Positions 1 through 8,400 are shown, counted from the first letter of the stretch. The stretch: 34,033 nucleotides of DNA from Oscillospiraceae bacterium (GCA_017462785.1 JAFTQJ010000025.1:1-34033), one strand, 5' to 3'. Made by a program: numbers and translations. The notes: a model not told the origin generated them from the sequence alone.

Positions 1-60
1 AAGGGGCTTCGCCCCTTGACCCCACGACCTTTTTGAAAAAAGGTCGATCAAAAACTTTTG
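1..60. repeat. Intergenic GC-hairpin repeat, copy 1
   Basis: Two stems lie in tandem: GGGGC/GCCCC around a TTC loop (1-17), then CGACCTTTTT/AAAAAGGTCG (25-46). The first stem and the following ACCCC resemble elements at 6943-6972 and 19214-19234, so I read it as a dispersed palindromic intergenic repeat rather than a gene. The rest of 1-143 holds the hairpin at 103-129 and no coding sequence. Confidence 0.5.
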
Positions 61-102
61 TCCTTGCCTTCGGCTTCAAAAGAGTGGTTTTTCAACAGAC
101 TC

Positions 103-129
103 AGACGATGCGTGTGCATCGTCTTTTTT
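103..129 (+). terminator. Rho-independent-type hairpin facing serS
   Basis: Perfect 9-bp stem AGACGATGC/GCATCGTCT with a GTGT loop, followed on the plus strand by six Ts. It suits a plus-strand transcript entering from left of the window and converging on serS. On the minus strand no T-run follows the stem, so it is a poor serS terminator. Confidence 0.6.
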
Positions 130-143
130 GCGATATATCGGGA

Positions 144-1436
144 TTACTTCTTCACAGGAACCTTGATGGTGTCGGTGAACATGTAACGCTGGAGAGCCTC
201 CGGAATGCGGATGCTGCCGTCGTCGTTCAGGTTGTTTTCGAGGAATGCGATCAGCATTCTCGGCGGTGCAACAACGGTATTGTTCAGGGTGTGCGGATAA
301 TACTTCTGCTTGTTCGCACCATTCACACGGATGCCCAGTCGTCTTGCCTGTGCGTCACCGAGATTGGAGCAGCTGCCGACCTCGAAATACTTCTTCTGAC
401 GGGGCGACCAAGCCTCAACGTCGATGGACTTGACCTTCAGATCAGCCAGATCACCGGAGCAGCATTCGAGTGTACGCACCGGAATGTCCAGACTGCGGAA
501 GAAATCAACGGTGTTGTTGTAGAGCTTCTGGAACCAGTCCATGCTCTCCTCGGGCTTGCAGACAACGATCATTTCCTGCTTTTCAAACTGATGAATTCTG
601 TACACGCCACGCTCCTCAATGCCGTGTGCACCGACCTCCTTGCGGAAGCAGGGAGAATAGCTGGTCAGGGTCTGCGGCAGGCTTTCCTCGGGGAGGATCG
701 TGTCGATGAACTTGCCGATCATGGAATGTTCGCTGGTGCCGATGAGGTAGAGATCTTCGCCCTCGATCTTGTACATCATGCCTTCCATCTCTGCAAAGCT
801 CATAACGCCCGTTACAACGTCACTTCTGATCATGAACGGCGGGATGTAGTAGGTGAATCCTCTGTCAATCATGAAATCACGGGCATAGGAGAGGATGGAG
901 GAGTGCAGTCTTGCAATATCGCCGCAGAGGTAGTAGAAGCCGTTGCCGCTGGTTTTTCTGGCTGCGTCAATGTCGATGCCGTTGAGCTTTTCCATGATGT
1001 CCACATGGTAGGGCACCTCGAAATCCGGTACAAAAGGATCGCCAAATCTCGCAACTTCGACGTTTTCGCTGTCATCCTTACCAATCGGCACGCTCTCGTC
1101 AATGATGTTCGGGATCACCAGCATGATCTCACGGACTCTCTTTTGCAGCTCTTCCTCACGAACCTCCAGATCCTTCAGTTCCTGATTGATGGCTACCACC
1201 TCAGCCTTGACAGCCTCAGCACCCTCACGGTCGCCCTGCTTCATCAGACCGCCGATCATTTTGCTCTTGCTGTTGACCTGTCCACGCAGCTCATCGCATC
1301 TTACCTTTGCTTCACGGAACTCCTTGTCCAGTGCGATGACTTCATCCACCAGCGGGAGTTTGTCGTCCTGAAACTTCTTTTTCATATTTTCCTTGACAAC
1401 ATCGGGATTGTTTCTCAAAAATTTCATATCCAGCAT
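144..1436 (-). CDS. serS: Serine--tRNA ligase
   Basis: Class II aminoacyl-tRNA synthetase that charges tRNA-Ser (and tRNA-Sec where present) with serine in the cytosol. The 430-aa product has the N-terminal coiled-coil tRNA-binding arm (about residues 25-105) and a class II core with a motif-2-like segment (YSPCFRKEVGAHG). Motif 3 reads LNNTVVAPPR at residues 384-393, unlike the usual bacterial GSGLAVGR form and closer to the actinobacterial/eukaryotic-like variant. I chose the ATG at 1436 because AAAGGA lies about 10 bases upstream; an ATG three codons earlier (1445) sits almost on top of that ribosome binding site. It is last in a parA-parB-serS unit, 66 bases after parB with a parS site between. 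Confidence 0.93.
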   Translation of the reverse strand: MLDMKFLRNNPDVVKENMKKKFQDDKLPLVDEVIALDKEFREAKVRCDELRGQVNSKSKMIGGLMKQGDREGAEAVKAEVVAINQELKDLEVREEELQKRVREIMLVIPNIIDESVPIGKDDSENVEVARFGDPFVPDFEVPYHVDIMEKLNGIDIDAARKTSGNGFYYLCGDIARLHSSILSYARDFMIDRGFTYYIPPFMIRSDVVTGVMSFAEMEGMMYKIEGEDLYLIGTSEHSMIGKFIDTILPEESLPQTLTSYSPCFRKEVGAHGIEERGVYRIHQFEKQEMIVVCKPEESMDWFQKLYNNTVDFFRSLDIPVRTLECCSGDLADLKVKSIDVEAWSPRQKKYFEVGSCSNLGDAQARRLGIRVNGANKQKYYPHTLNNTVVAPPRMLIAFLENNLNDDGSIRIPEALQRYMFTDTIKVPVKK

Positions 1437-1485
1437 GGTTTTCATTTCCTTTCAATGATGATGTGTTTTATGTAATATGCAGCCG

Positions 1486-1501
1486 TGTTTCACATGAAAC
1501 A
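1486..1501. other. parS centromere-like site 1 (CACATG variant)
   Basis: TGTTTCACATGAAACA matches the 16-bp ParB target TGTTTCACGTGAAACA at 15 of 16 positions; the central CG is CA, which breaks the perfect palindrome. It lies between parB and serS, just past the parB stop. Confidence 0.85.
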
Positions 1502-1502
1502 T

Positions 1503-2354
1503 TTAGGTCGTGTTTGTTTCATCAACAAGCCGCTGTGCAAGTGCCTGCAGATCCTCTTTGTCGTAGAATTCAAGCTGTAAAACGCCCTTGTTCCGCTTGA
1601 AATCGACCTTGACCTTGCGTCCGAGGCGGTCATGCAGGCTGATCTCCATTTCACGGTAGTAGCTGTCCGTCTGCGGCAGCTTCGGCTCTTCATCCACTTT
1701 TTCGCTGTCCGCAGCCATTTTTTCAAGCTGACGAACAGTCAGAAGTCCGGCTGCTGCCCTCTGTGCAGCTTCGATCATGAGCTGTTCATCCGCAAATCCG
1801 AGCAGTGCACGGGCATGTCCGGCGGAAATACTGCCGTCGATCAGAAGCTCCTGCACCTCCTCCGGCAGGCGGAGCAGACGCAATGCATTGGCAACCGCAC
1901 TTCTGGAACGTCCGACCGTCTTGGCGATTTCGTCCTGTTTCATGGAAAAATCGTCCTGTAACTGCTTGTAGCCCTGTGCTTCTTCAAGCGGATTGAGGTT
2001 TTCACGCTGCAAATTCTCAATCAATGCGATCTGTGCGGTTTCGAGATCCGACAGATCACGGATAATGACCGGAACCTCGTCAAGTCCGAGCATTCTCGCA
2101 GCTCTCCAGCGGCGTTCGCCGGCGACGATCTGATAACCGCCGAATGCCAGCGGTCTGACAAGGATCGGCTGGAGGATGCCATGCTCCCTGATGGAGTCGG
2201 CGAGTGCGGAAATTGCCGATTCATCGAAGTTTTTTCTCGGCTGAGATCGGTTCGGTTCCAGTTCGGAAAGACGGAGCGTTTTCTTCACCTGCACCTGTGA
2301 TACGTTGTCCTCGAACAGCAGATCCATTCCGCTGCCAAGTCCGCCTTTTGCCAT
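1503..2354 (-). CDS. parB: Chromosome partitioning protein ParB (Spo0J)
   Basis: CTP-dependent DNA clamp that loads at parS, spreads, and works with ParA and condensin in origin segregation. The 283-aa protein has the ParB N-terminal domain with the GERRWRA CTP-binding motif at residues 79-85 and ENLQRE at 113-118, a helix-turn-helix with GRSRSAVANALRLLRL, and a C-terminal dimerisation region ending in a short polar tail. Box II reads GERRWRA, as in Spo0J, which separates it from the second paralogue at 3346-4173 (GERRLRA). The start is preceded by AAAGGGTGA. It lies 14 bases downstream of parA and is surely co-transcribed with it. Confidence 0.95.
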   Translation of the reverse strand: MAKGGLGSGMDLLFEDNVSQVQVKKTLRLSELEPNRSQPRKNFDESAISALADSIREHGILQPILVRPLAFGGYQIVAGERRWRAARMLGLDEVPVIIRDLSDLETAQIALIENLQRENLNPLEEAQGYKQLQDDFSMKQDEIAKTVGRSRSAVANALRLLRLPEEVQELLIDGSISAGHARALLGFADEQLMIEAAQRAAAGLLTVRQLEKMAADSEKVDEEPKLPQTDSYYREMEISLHDRLGRKVKVDFKRNKGVLQLEFYDKEDLQALAQRLVDETNTT

Positions 2355-2368
2355 AAAATCACCCTTTC

Positions 2369-3178
2369 CTATTTCTTGCTTCTGCCAAAGACAACACGGT
2401 GTTTCGGCTTATCTTCGGGCTTTTCACCCAGAATTTCTCTTCCGAGCATCTCATAATACTGTGCACCCTTGGAATTTTTGTCATAATACATGACGGGCTG
2501 ACCGTAGCTCGGAGCCTCGGAAAGACGCACATTTCTCGGAATTTTTGTCTCAAAGATCTTGTCGGGGAAATATTTTTTCACCTCATCCACCACCTGCATG
2601 GACACATTCAGGCGGGCATCGAACATGGTGAACAGAATGCCGCAGATTTCGAGCTTCGGATTATAGTTTGTCCGAACGAGCCGGAGCGTGTGCATCAGCT
2701 GCGTCAGACCCTCCAGTGCATAGTACTCCGCCAGCATCGGCACAAGGATCTCGTCACATGCGGTCAGACCGTTGAGTGTGAGCATGCCAAGAGCCGGAGG
2801 GCAGTCGATGAGGATGTAATCATACTCCTCACGGCAGGTGAGCACCTGCATTTTCAGCCGCTGGAAGCGGTTTTCCATCTGGATCAGCTCGACCTCCGCA
2901 CCTGCAAGGTCGGATGTACCGGCGATGACGCTGACGTTTTCAAACTCCGTCACGATCACGGCATCCTCCAGCTTTCCTCTGCCAATGAGCAGGTCATATG
3001 CCGAAACTGCGACACTTTTCTTCTTGATACCAAATCCGGTCGTGGTGTTGCCCTGTGCATCAATGTCGATACAGAGCACTTTTTTACCCCTTGAACCTAA
3101 GTATGCTGCCAGATTGACCACGGTTGTGGACTTACCGACACCGCCTTTCTGGTTGGCAACGGCGATAATTTTACCCAT
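2369..3178 (-). CDS. parA: Chromosome partitioning ATPase ParA (Soj)
   Basis: Walker-type ATPase of the ParA/MinD family. ATP-bound dimers bind DNA non-specifically and ParB stimulates hydrolysis, which drives origin separation; Soj homologues also act on DnaA. The 269-aa protein starts with the deviant Walker A KGGVGKST at residues 11-18, has a switch I-like DIDAQGN, and Walker B ILIDCPP. There is no N-terminal helix-turn-helix, so it is the chromosomal (Ia-less) type rather than a plasmid ParA. A GAGGAGGT ribosome binding site precedes the ATG at 3178, with the promoter at 3210-3238. Confidence 0.96.
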   Translation of the reverse strand: MGKIIAVANQKGGVGKSTTVVNLAAYLGSRGKKVLCIDIDAQGNTTTGFGIKKKSVAVSAYDLLIGRGKLEDAVIVTEFENVSVIAGTSDLAGAEVELIQMENRFQRLKMQVLTCREEYDYILIDCPPALGMLTLNGLTACDEILVPMLAEYYALEGLTQLMHTLRLVRTNYNPKLEICGILFTMFDARLNVSMQVVDEVKKYFPDKIFETKIPRNVRLSEAPSYGQPVMYYDKNSKGAQYYEMLGREILGEKPEDKPKHRVVFGRSKK

Positions 3179-3209
3179 GACGGTACCTCCTCATTTGTAG
3201 TACTCTATC

Positions 3210-3238
3210 ATTATACCACTTTTCGCCGGATTTGTAAA
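3210..3238 (-). promoter_or_regulatory. Sigma-A-type promoter of parA-parB
   Basis: On the minus strand TTTACA (3233-3238), a 17-base spacer and TATAAT (3210-3215), with TG one base before the -10 (extended -10). It lies 32 bases upstream of the parA start. Two parS sites lie further upstream at 3287-3338, so bound ParB could influence it. Confidence 0.75.
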
Positions 3239-3286
3239 GCAATTTTCTCTGATTTCTGCATATTTCCCGAACTTTTTTCCGAAAAA

Positions 3287-3302
3287 TGTTTCACATGAAA
3301 CA
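3287..3302. other. parS site 2 (CACATG variant)
   Basis: TGTTTCACATGAAACA, identical to the site at 1486 and one base from the palindromic consensus. It lies in the parA-noc gap, 36 bases centre to centre from parS site 3. Confidence 0.85.
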
Positions 3303-3322
3303 TTTCCCGTTGCGTTTGAGGA

Positions 3323-3338
3323 TGTTTCACGTGAAACA
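3323..3338. other. parS site 3 (perfect palindrome)
   Basis: TGTTTCACGTGAAACA, an exact match to the 16-bp parS consensus, placed just past the noc stop codon. Confidence 0.95.
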
Positions 3339-3345
3339 ATTGGTG

Positions 3346-4173
3346 TTATTCATTGGACGGCGGCAGCAGCGGGATTCTGACACGGTACTCGATGTAATCG
3401 TCGAACTGCATTTTCTGGGATGCGGCAGGAATGCCGGCTGCCTGCATGGTTTCGATTGCCTTCTGAATGGTGTTTGTGAACAGGCGGACATCACGGAACA
3501 GCACTTTTCTCTTGCGGAAGCTCTCACGTTCACGGTCTTTTCCGAGTTTTTCGTCGATGAGATGCTCCGTTTTCTCCACATTCAGGCGGTGTTTCACAAC
3601 CTTATCGAGGATCTGGAGCCGTTCCTCCGGACTGCCGAGCTTGAGGAGTGCACGGGCGTGACGTTCGGTGAGCTGATGCTCCATGAGCATTTCACGCTCC
3701 GGCGGTGTCAGACGCAGCAGGCGAAGCTTGTTCGCAATGGTGCTCTGTGCCTTTCCAAGCTTGATCGCAGCATCTTCCTGCGTCATACCATAGTAGGTGA
3801 TGAGCTTTTCAATGGCGGCAGCTTCATCAAAGAAGTTCAGATCCTGCCGCTGGATGTTCTCAACAAGGGCAAGAATTGCAGAATTTCGCTCACTGATCTC
3901 CATCACAATGCAGGGTACGGCACGCAATCCGGCAATTTTTGCAGCTCTGAGCCGGCGTTCGCCTGCAATCAGCTCAAATCTCTCACCGACCTGACGGACG
4001 GTCAGTGGCTGCAAAATGCCGTTCTGGCGGATACTGTCGGAGAGCTGGCGAAGCTCGGAGTCGGAAAAGCTTGTCCGAGGCTGGTGGGGATTGGGGGCGA
4101 TCTGCTCCACGGGAATGATGAGCACTCGCTTTTCGTCTGTTTTTTCCTTTGAAAATGTAAAAATACCTGTCAT
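3346..4173 (-). CDS. noc: Second ParB-family protein, nucleoid occlusion (Noc) type
   Basis: 275-aa ParB paralogue. In Bacillus, Noc binds its own sites, recruits DNA to the membrane and blocks division over the nucleoid. Here GERRLRA is at residues 71-77, ENIQRQ at 105-110, and the helix-turn-helix GKAQSTIANKLRLLRL at 140-155 closely resembles Noc. The C-terminus (RDVRLFTNTIQKAIE, then YIEYRVRIP) also matches the Noc pattern of RDTR-NTI and EYIQ-RIP. The N-terminus MTGIFTFSK is shorter than the amphipathic Bacillus helix, so membrane binding is uncertain. Start chosen at 4173 because AAGGAGG lies 5 bases upstream. Position between rsmG and parA is the classical noc position. I see no full Noc-binding palindrome (TTTCCCGGGAAA) in the window. 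Confidence 0.85.
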   Translation of the reverse strand: MTGIFTFSKEKTDEKRVLIIPVEQIAPNPHQPRTSFSDSELRQLSDSIRQNGILQPLTVRQVGERFELIAGERRLRAAKIAGLRAVPCIVMEISERNSAILALVENIQRQDLNFFDEAAAIEKLITYYGMTQEDAAIKLGKAQSTIANKLRLLRLTPPEREMLMEHQLTERHARALLKLGSPEERLQILDKVVKHRLNVEKTEHLIDEKLGKDRERESFRKRKVLFRDVRLFTNTIQKAIETMQAAGIPAASQKMQFDDYIEYRVRIPLLPPSNE

Positions 4174-4212
4174 AATGTCCTCCTTATGTAATTTGATCTC
4201 GGGTACAAATCC

Positions 4213-4241
4213 ATTATAACAGATCGGGGAAATACTTGCCA
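4213..4241 (-). promoter_or_regulatory. Probable promoter of noc
   Basis: On the minus strand TATAAT (4213-4218), preceded by TG one base upstream and, 17 bases further, a weak -35 TGGCAA (4236-4241). It sits between the rsmG terminator and noc, so noc can be transcribed independently. Confidence 0.6.
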
Positions 4242-4242
4242 C

Positions 4243-4280
4243 AAAAAAAATCCGTTATTTCCTTCGAAAATAACGGATTT
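4243..4280 (-). terminator. Rho-independent terminator of the rpmH-to-rsmG series
   Basis: On the minus strand a 13-bp stem with arms at 4268-4280 and 4248-4260 (AAATCCGTTATTT and its complement) is followed by a run of eight Ts. It starts about 20 bases after the rsmG stop codon. Confidence 0.9.
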
Positions 4281-4300
4281 CCTATGCAAATCTCCTGCAA

Positions 4301-5008
4301 TTACAGCGGCTTTTGCTTAATCTGACCGCTATTGCGAGGGTATTTTGTCGGGGTCTGCGAAATCTTTTTCACGACATAAATCACCCTTGCATCGCCGCCG
4401 GGGAGGGTATACTCGATCGTATCCTCCAGACTGCCGCCAAGCATGCGGATCGCCTGCAATGCCGGCTTGATCGGCTCATTCGGACCTTTCATGGCGATCC
4501 ATGTGCCGCCGACCTTGACAAAGGGGAGGGAATATTCGGCGAGCGTGGGCATCGCTGCAACGGCTCTGGCGGTGACAACATCAAATTTCTCACGCATTTC
4601 AGGCGTTTTTGCGGCAAGCTCGGCTCTCCCGTGCATGGCAGTATAGCTGCATCCGAGCAACTCGCAGAGCTGCTGTAAGAAAACGATTCGCTTGTTCAAG
4701 CTGTCGAGCAGGGTGATGTGCAGGTCCTGCCGCACCAGTGCAAGCGGTACGCCGGGAAATCCTGCACCGCTGCCAATGTCGAGAAGTGACGCATTTTCAG
4801 GGATATTCCCGTATTTTGCAAGCAGAACACTGTCAAGGAAATGCTTGCGGAGGATCTCGGAACCCTCCGTTACCGCCGTCAGATTGACCTTTTCATTGTA
4901 ATCCACCAGAAATGCGGCATATTGTTCCATTTTATCGTATGTTTCACGTGAAACATCCAGTCCGTATTCGTCAAAAAGTGCCTTTGCGGCATCAAATTTC
5001 GGCAGCAT
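4301..5008 (-). CDS. rsmG: 16S rRNA (guanine527-N7)-methyltransferase RsmG
   Basis: SAM-dependent enzyme that methylates G527 in the 530 loop of 16S rRNA. The 235-aa product has the SAM-binding motif [10 protein letters not shown] at residues 77-86 and the family motifs NLTAV and TARAVA. AAGGAGG precedes the ATG. The start overlaps the end of mnmG by 17 bases, indicating translational coupling. A perfect parS palindrome is embedded in codons 18-23 (DVSRET). The C-terminal tail beyond VIYVVKK is polar and probably disordered. Confidence 0.95.
   Translation of the reverse strand: MLPKFDAAKALFDEYGLDVSRETYDKMEQYAAFLVDYNEKVNLTAVTEGSEILRKHFLDSVLLAKYGNIPENASLLDIGSGAGFPGVPLALVRQDLHITLLDSLNKRIVFLQQLCELLGCSYTAMHGRAELAAKTPEMREKFDVVTARAVAAMPTLAEYSLPFVKVGGTWIAMKGPNEPIKPALQAIRMLGGSLEDTIEYTLPGGDARVIYVVKKISQTPTKYPRNSGQIKQKPL
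4940..4955. other. parS site 4, inside rsmG
   Basis: TGTTTCACGTGAAACA, an exact parS palindrome, lies within the rsmG reading frame and encodes DVSRET. It is the parS site nearest to the origin that I found, about 9 kb from the DnaA-trios. Confidence 0.95.
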
Positions 5009-6884
5009 GCTGTTCCTCCTTATGCTGTTCCAGCCACACGAGCAGCACCGTAATATCCGCAGGGGAAACGCCCGAAATACGGGAAGCCTGCCCGATGCTG
5101 AGGGGCTTGCGTTTGTTCAGTTTTTCGATCGCTTCAAGGCGAAGCCCACGAATGCCCGTATAGTCGAGGTCGGCAGGAAGTGCCTTGCGTTCAAGCTTCT
5201 GGGCGGCTTCTATTGCCTGATTCTGCCGCAGAATGTAACCCTCATACTTGATCTGGATCTCCACCTGCTCCTGCACGTCGGCTGGGAGGTCGGGGCGTTC
5301 CCGATCAAACGGGGCGATCACAGCATAACCAAGCTGGGGGCGGCGGATCAGATCGCCGACCTTACAGCCGGTTTTCAGCGGTACAGTGCCCATCTCCGTC
5401 AGCATGGCATTGATCTCCGGTGAAGGTGCAAGATTCGTGCGGTTCACACGGCGGATCTCCGCATCCACAAGGCGGTATTTTTCAATCATTGCCTGATAGC
5501 GGTGCTCGGGGAGCAGTCCGATCTCTCTGCCGATGGGCATCATCCGCCAGTCGGCGTTATCCTGCCGAAGCACAAGACGGTACTCGCTGCGTGAGGTCAT
5601 CATCCGGTAGGGGTCGGAGCAGCCCTTGCAAACGAGGTCGTCGATCAGCGTTCCGATGTACGAACCGGAGCGTTCGAGGATCATCGGCTGTCTGCCGAGG
5701 ACGGACAGTGCGGCATTCACACCGGCAACCAGACCCTGTGCGGCTGCCTCCTCATAGCCGGAGCTTCCGTTGAATTGTCCGGCACCGTAAAGCCCCTTGA
5801 CCGCCTTGGTTTCAAGGGTGGGGAAGAGGGCGGTGGGGTCAACACAATCATACTCGATTGCATAGGCAGGACGCAGAATTTCGACATTTTCAAGCCCCTT
5901 AATGGTACGCAGAAAAGCAAGCTGCACATCCTCCGGAAGAGAGGAGGACATGCCCTGCAAGTAATATTCCTCCGTGGAAAGTCCCATCGGTTCCACGAAG
6001 ATCTGGTGGCGTTCCTTATCCGCAAAGCGGACGATTTTGTCCTCGATGGACGGACAGTAGCGAGGACCAACACCTTCGATCCTGCCGCCGTAGAGGGGGG
6101 AGCGATGCAGATTTTCACGGATGACACGATGGGTTTCCGCATTGGTGTAGGCGATGTAGCAGGACACGATGTTCTGCATCTCCGCACCGTTGTTGTCAAA
6201 GGAAAATGCCGTAATATCGGGATCTCCGTCCTGCCGTTCGAGGACATCAAAATCAATGCTCCGCCTGTGCACACGGCAGGGCGTACCGGTCTTGAAGCGG
6301 CGGAGGGGGAGATATTTTGCAAGACTGAGCGACAGGGCATTGCTCGGGAGTGCGGCATCTGGCCCGCTTTCGTAGGAAACCTCGCCGATGTGGATTTTGC
6401 CCTTCAGGTAGGTTCCCGTGCAGATGATGACGGTCTTGCCGAGGTAGACCGCACCCAGTCGGGTAATAATGCCCTTGATTTCGCCATTTTCGACAATGAT
6501 CTCAGCCGCTTCGCCCTGCTTGACACAGAGATTTTCCTGCTGTTCGCAGACCTGCTTCATATACTTATGGTATTCCACACGATCCGCCTGCACACGCAGG
6601 CTGTGCACTGCCGGACCCTTTCCACGGTTGAGCATGCGGCTCTGGATGAAGCAGGCATCCGCAGCCCGTCCCATTTCGCCGCCGAGTGCATCGATCTCAC
6701 GCACCAGATGCCCCTTGGCTGTGCCGCCGATCGACGGATTACAGGGCATATTGGCGATCTGATCGAGGGAGATCGTCAGGAGCAGCGTCCGGCAGCCAAG
6801 GCGTGCGGCGGCAAGACCTGCCTCCACGCCGGCGTGACCTGCACCCACGACGATGACATCAAAAGTTCCCATTTCGTAATTCAT
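4992..6884 (-). CDS. mnmG: tRNA uridine-5-carboxymethylaminomethyl modification enzyme MnmG
   Basis: FAD-dependent partner of MnmE; the complex installs (carboxymethyl)aminomethyl groups at U34 of tRNAs reading NNA/NNG codons. The N-terminus carries the dinucleotide-binding GAGHAG at residues 14-19 and the signature [12 protein letters not shown] at 48-59; the C-terminal helical region ends in [21 protein letters not shown] chose ATG 6884 (630 aa) because GAGGT lies about six bases upstream; an ATG four codons earlier overlaps the ribosome binding site. Lies 96 bases after mnmE and overlaps rsmG, the usual mnmE-mnmG-rsmG order. Confidence 0.95.
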   Translation of the reverse strand: MNYEMGTFDVIVVGAGHAGVEAGLAAARLGCRTLLLTISLDQIANMPCNPSIGGTAKGHLVREIDALGGEMGRAADACFIQSRMLNRGKGPAVHSLRVQADRVEYHKYMKQVCEQQENLCVKQGEAAEIIVENGEIKGIITRLGAVYLGKTVIICTGTYLKGKIHIGEVSYESGPDAALPSNALSLSLAKYLPLRRFKTGTPCRVHRRSIDFDVLERQDGDPDITAFSFDNNGAEMQNIVSCYIAYTNAETHRVIRENLHRSPLYGGRIEGVGPRYCPSIEDKIVRFADKERHQIFVEPMGLSTEEYYLQGMSSSLPEDVQLAFLRTIKGLENVEILRPAYAIEYDCVDPTALFPTLETKAVKGLYGAGQFNGSSGYEEAAAQGLVAGVNAALSVLGRQPMILERSGSYIGTLIDDLVCKGCSDPYRMMTSRSEYRLVLRQDNADWRMMPIGREIGLLPEHRYQAMIEKYRLVDAEIRRVNRTNLAPSPEINAMLTEMGTVPLKTGCKVGDLIRRPQLGYAVIAPFDRERPDLPADVQEQVEIQIKYEGYILRQNQAIEAAQKLERKALPADLDYTGIRGLRLEAIEKLNKRKPLSIGQASRISGVSPADITVLLVWLEQHKEEQHAAEI

Positions 6885-6942
6885 AAACAACCTCATATTT
6901 GGTAAAAGTTGGATTTTAAGTAGTTTTCAAAAACTGCACCGA

Positions 6943-6972
6943 CCAAGGGGCTGCCGCCCCTTGGAACCCCAG
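6943..6972. repeat. Intergenic GC-hairpin repeat, copy 2
   Basis: CCAAGGGGC/GCCCCTTGG stem (9 bp, TGCC loop) followed by ACCCC, between mnmE and mnmG. The core GGGGCT...GCCCC and trailing ACCCC match the elements at 1-23 and 19214-19234. Read on the minus strand the stem is followed by a short TTTTT after 10 bases, so it could weakly attenuate mnmE-mnmG transcription. Confidence 0.5.
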
Positions 6973-6980
6973 TTAAAATG

Positions 6981-8336
6981 CTATTTTCCAACACAAAATC
7001 TCGTAAACACTGCATCCACCACTGCATCGGTGATGCGTTCGCCGGTGAGCTGCAAAAGGGCATCGGCGGCACCCTCCAGACTGACGGTCACGGCATCATA
7101 GGCAAGCCCCATTTGCAGGGCATCGAGTGCCTCCTGCACGGCGGTGACGGCATCCATCAGACAGCTTCTCTGACGCTCGTTGGCAATCATGCCATCCTCC
7201 GCAGGGATCGCCTGACGGCTCGCAAAGCGTTCCACCGCATGCTCCAGCACCTCCATGCCGTCAAGCATTTTTGCCGATATTTCAACAATATCCGCAAAAG
7301 CATAGGCGTTGAGATCCCATGCTTTTCCAAGATCCGTTTTATTGCAGACCGCAATCGTGCGGTCAAGGGGAAGCTGTGCGAGGATGGTTTCATCATCCGG
7401 CTCCAGCGGACGGCTCACATCAAACACCGCCAGCACGAGGTCGGCATCCCGCAGGAACGCAAGGCTCTTTTCCACGCCCATCCGCTCGATCTGCTCGTCC
7501 GTATCGTGCACGCCTGCCGTATCGGAAAGGCGGAGCGTATAGCCGCCGATGCGGATCTGCTCCTCCACCACGTCACGGGTCGTGCCGGCAATATCGGTCA
7601 CGATGCTCCGTTCAAAGCCGTTGAGGGCGTTGAACAGGGTGGATTTGCCCACGTTGGGCTTGCCGGCAATGACCGTGTGCAGACCCTCACGGACGATCCT
7701 GCCGTAATCATAGGTGGAGAGGAGTGCCTGCATATCCGCAAGCAGTGCGGACAGCCGCACTTCGAGTGCGTTGCCGTCCACGGAGGGGATGTCCTCATCG
7801 GGATAATCCGCCCAGACGGCAAGATCCGACAAAAGCTCCAGCAGGACGGAGGAAAAACCCGAGATCCTGCGGAATGTCGCACCGTCACGCAGACTCCGTG
7901 CACATTTCACCGCATTCTCACCGGAGGCAGAAATGAGGTCGGCGACCGCTTCCGCCTGTGTGAGAGAGAGCTTACCGTTGAGAAAGGCACGCTTTGTGAA
8001 TTCACCAGCCTGTGCAAGCCGCACCTCGTCGCAGAGCACTGTGCGGAGAATTTTCTGTGTGAGAAATCTGCCGCCGTGGCAGGAGATCTCGACCACATCC
8101 TCGCCCGTGTAGCTGTGCGGTGCACGGAACACGGTCAGTACACAGTCATCAAGCACCGCATCCCCACGCAGGATCTGCCCATAGGAACAGGTGTAGCCGT
8201 CCATCTCCGAGGGCTTTCTGCCGTGCAGGGGACGGAAAACTGCATCCGCACGGGGGATGGCTTGTGCACCGGAAATGCGGATCACTGCCACACCGCCCGT
8301 GCCGTGGGGGGTGGCGATTGCTGCAATTGTTTCCAT
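6981..8336 (-). CDS. mnmE: tRNA modification GTPase MnmE
   Basis: Potassium-activated GTPase that pairs with MnmG for U34 tRNA modification. The 451-aa protein has the N-terminal tetrahydrofolate-binding domain (residues 1-120), a helical domain, and an inserted G domain with G1 GKPNVGKS at 225-232, G3 DTAG at 272-275 and G4 NKTD at 332-335. The C-terminal FCVGK matches the family FCIGK, with the catalytic cysteine present. GGAGG lies 5 bases before the ATG. A terminator-like hairpin sits directly upstream (8346-8381), so expression may depend on read-through from jag. Confidence 0.96.
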   Translation of the reverse strand: METIAAIATPHGTGGVAVIRISGAQAIPRADAVFRPLHGRKPSEMDGYTCSYGQILRGDAVLDDCVLTVFRAPHSYTGEDVVEISCHGGRFLTQKILRTVLCDEVRLAQAGEFTKRAFLNGKLSLTQAEAVADLISASGENAVKCARSLRDGATFRRISGFSSVLLELLSDLAVWADYPDEDIPSVDGNALEVRLSALLADMQALLSTYDYGRIVREGLHTVIAGKPNVGKSTLFNALNGFERSIVTDIAGTTRDVVEEQIRIGGYTLRLSDTAGVHDTDEQIERMGVEKSLAFLRDADLVLAVFDVSRPLEPDDETILAQLPLDRTIAVCNKTDLGKAWDLNAYAFADIVEISAKMLDGMEVLEHAVERFASRQAIPAEDGMIANERQRSCLMDAVTAVQEALDALQMGLAYDAVTVSLEGAADALLQLTGERITDAVVDAVFTRFCVGK

Positions 8337-8345
8337 AGTTCCTCC

Positions 8346-8381
8346 AAATAAAAGGAGGCTGAACTGTTCCGTCCAACCTCC
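8346..8381 (-). terminator. Terminator-like hairpin between jag and mnmE
   Basis: Minus-strand 11-bp stem, GGAGGTTGGAC paired with GTTCAGCCTCC (two G-U pairs), six-base loop, then TTTTATTT. It begins about 20 bases after the jag stop and ends just before the mnmE ribosome binding site. Probably a partial terminator or attenuator. Confidence 0.7.
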
Positions 8382-8400
8382 AGTGTATATTCTTTCTTAA

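Noticed and set aside
89-97. TTTTCAACA near the left edge as a DnaA-related site
   Set aside because: Single copy far from the origin beside a terminator hairpin; taken as background.
33-1475. A 480-codon plus-strand open frame over serS
   Set aside because: serS on the other strand has full class II synthetase motifs and a ribosome binding site; the plus frame is a shadow.
3261-3270. TATTTCCCGA as a Noc-binding site
   Set aside because: Only one half of the palindrome is present; too weak to call.
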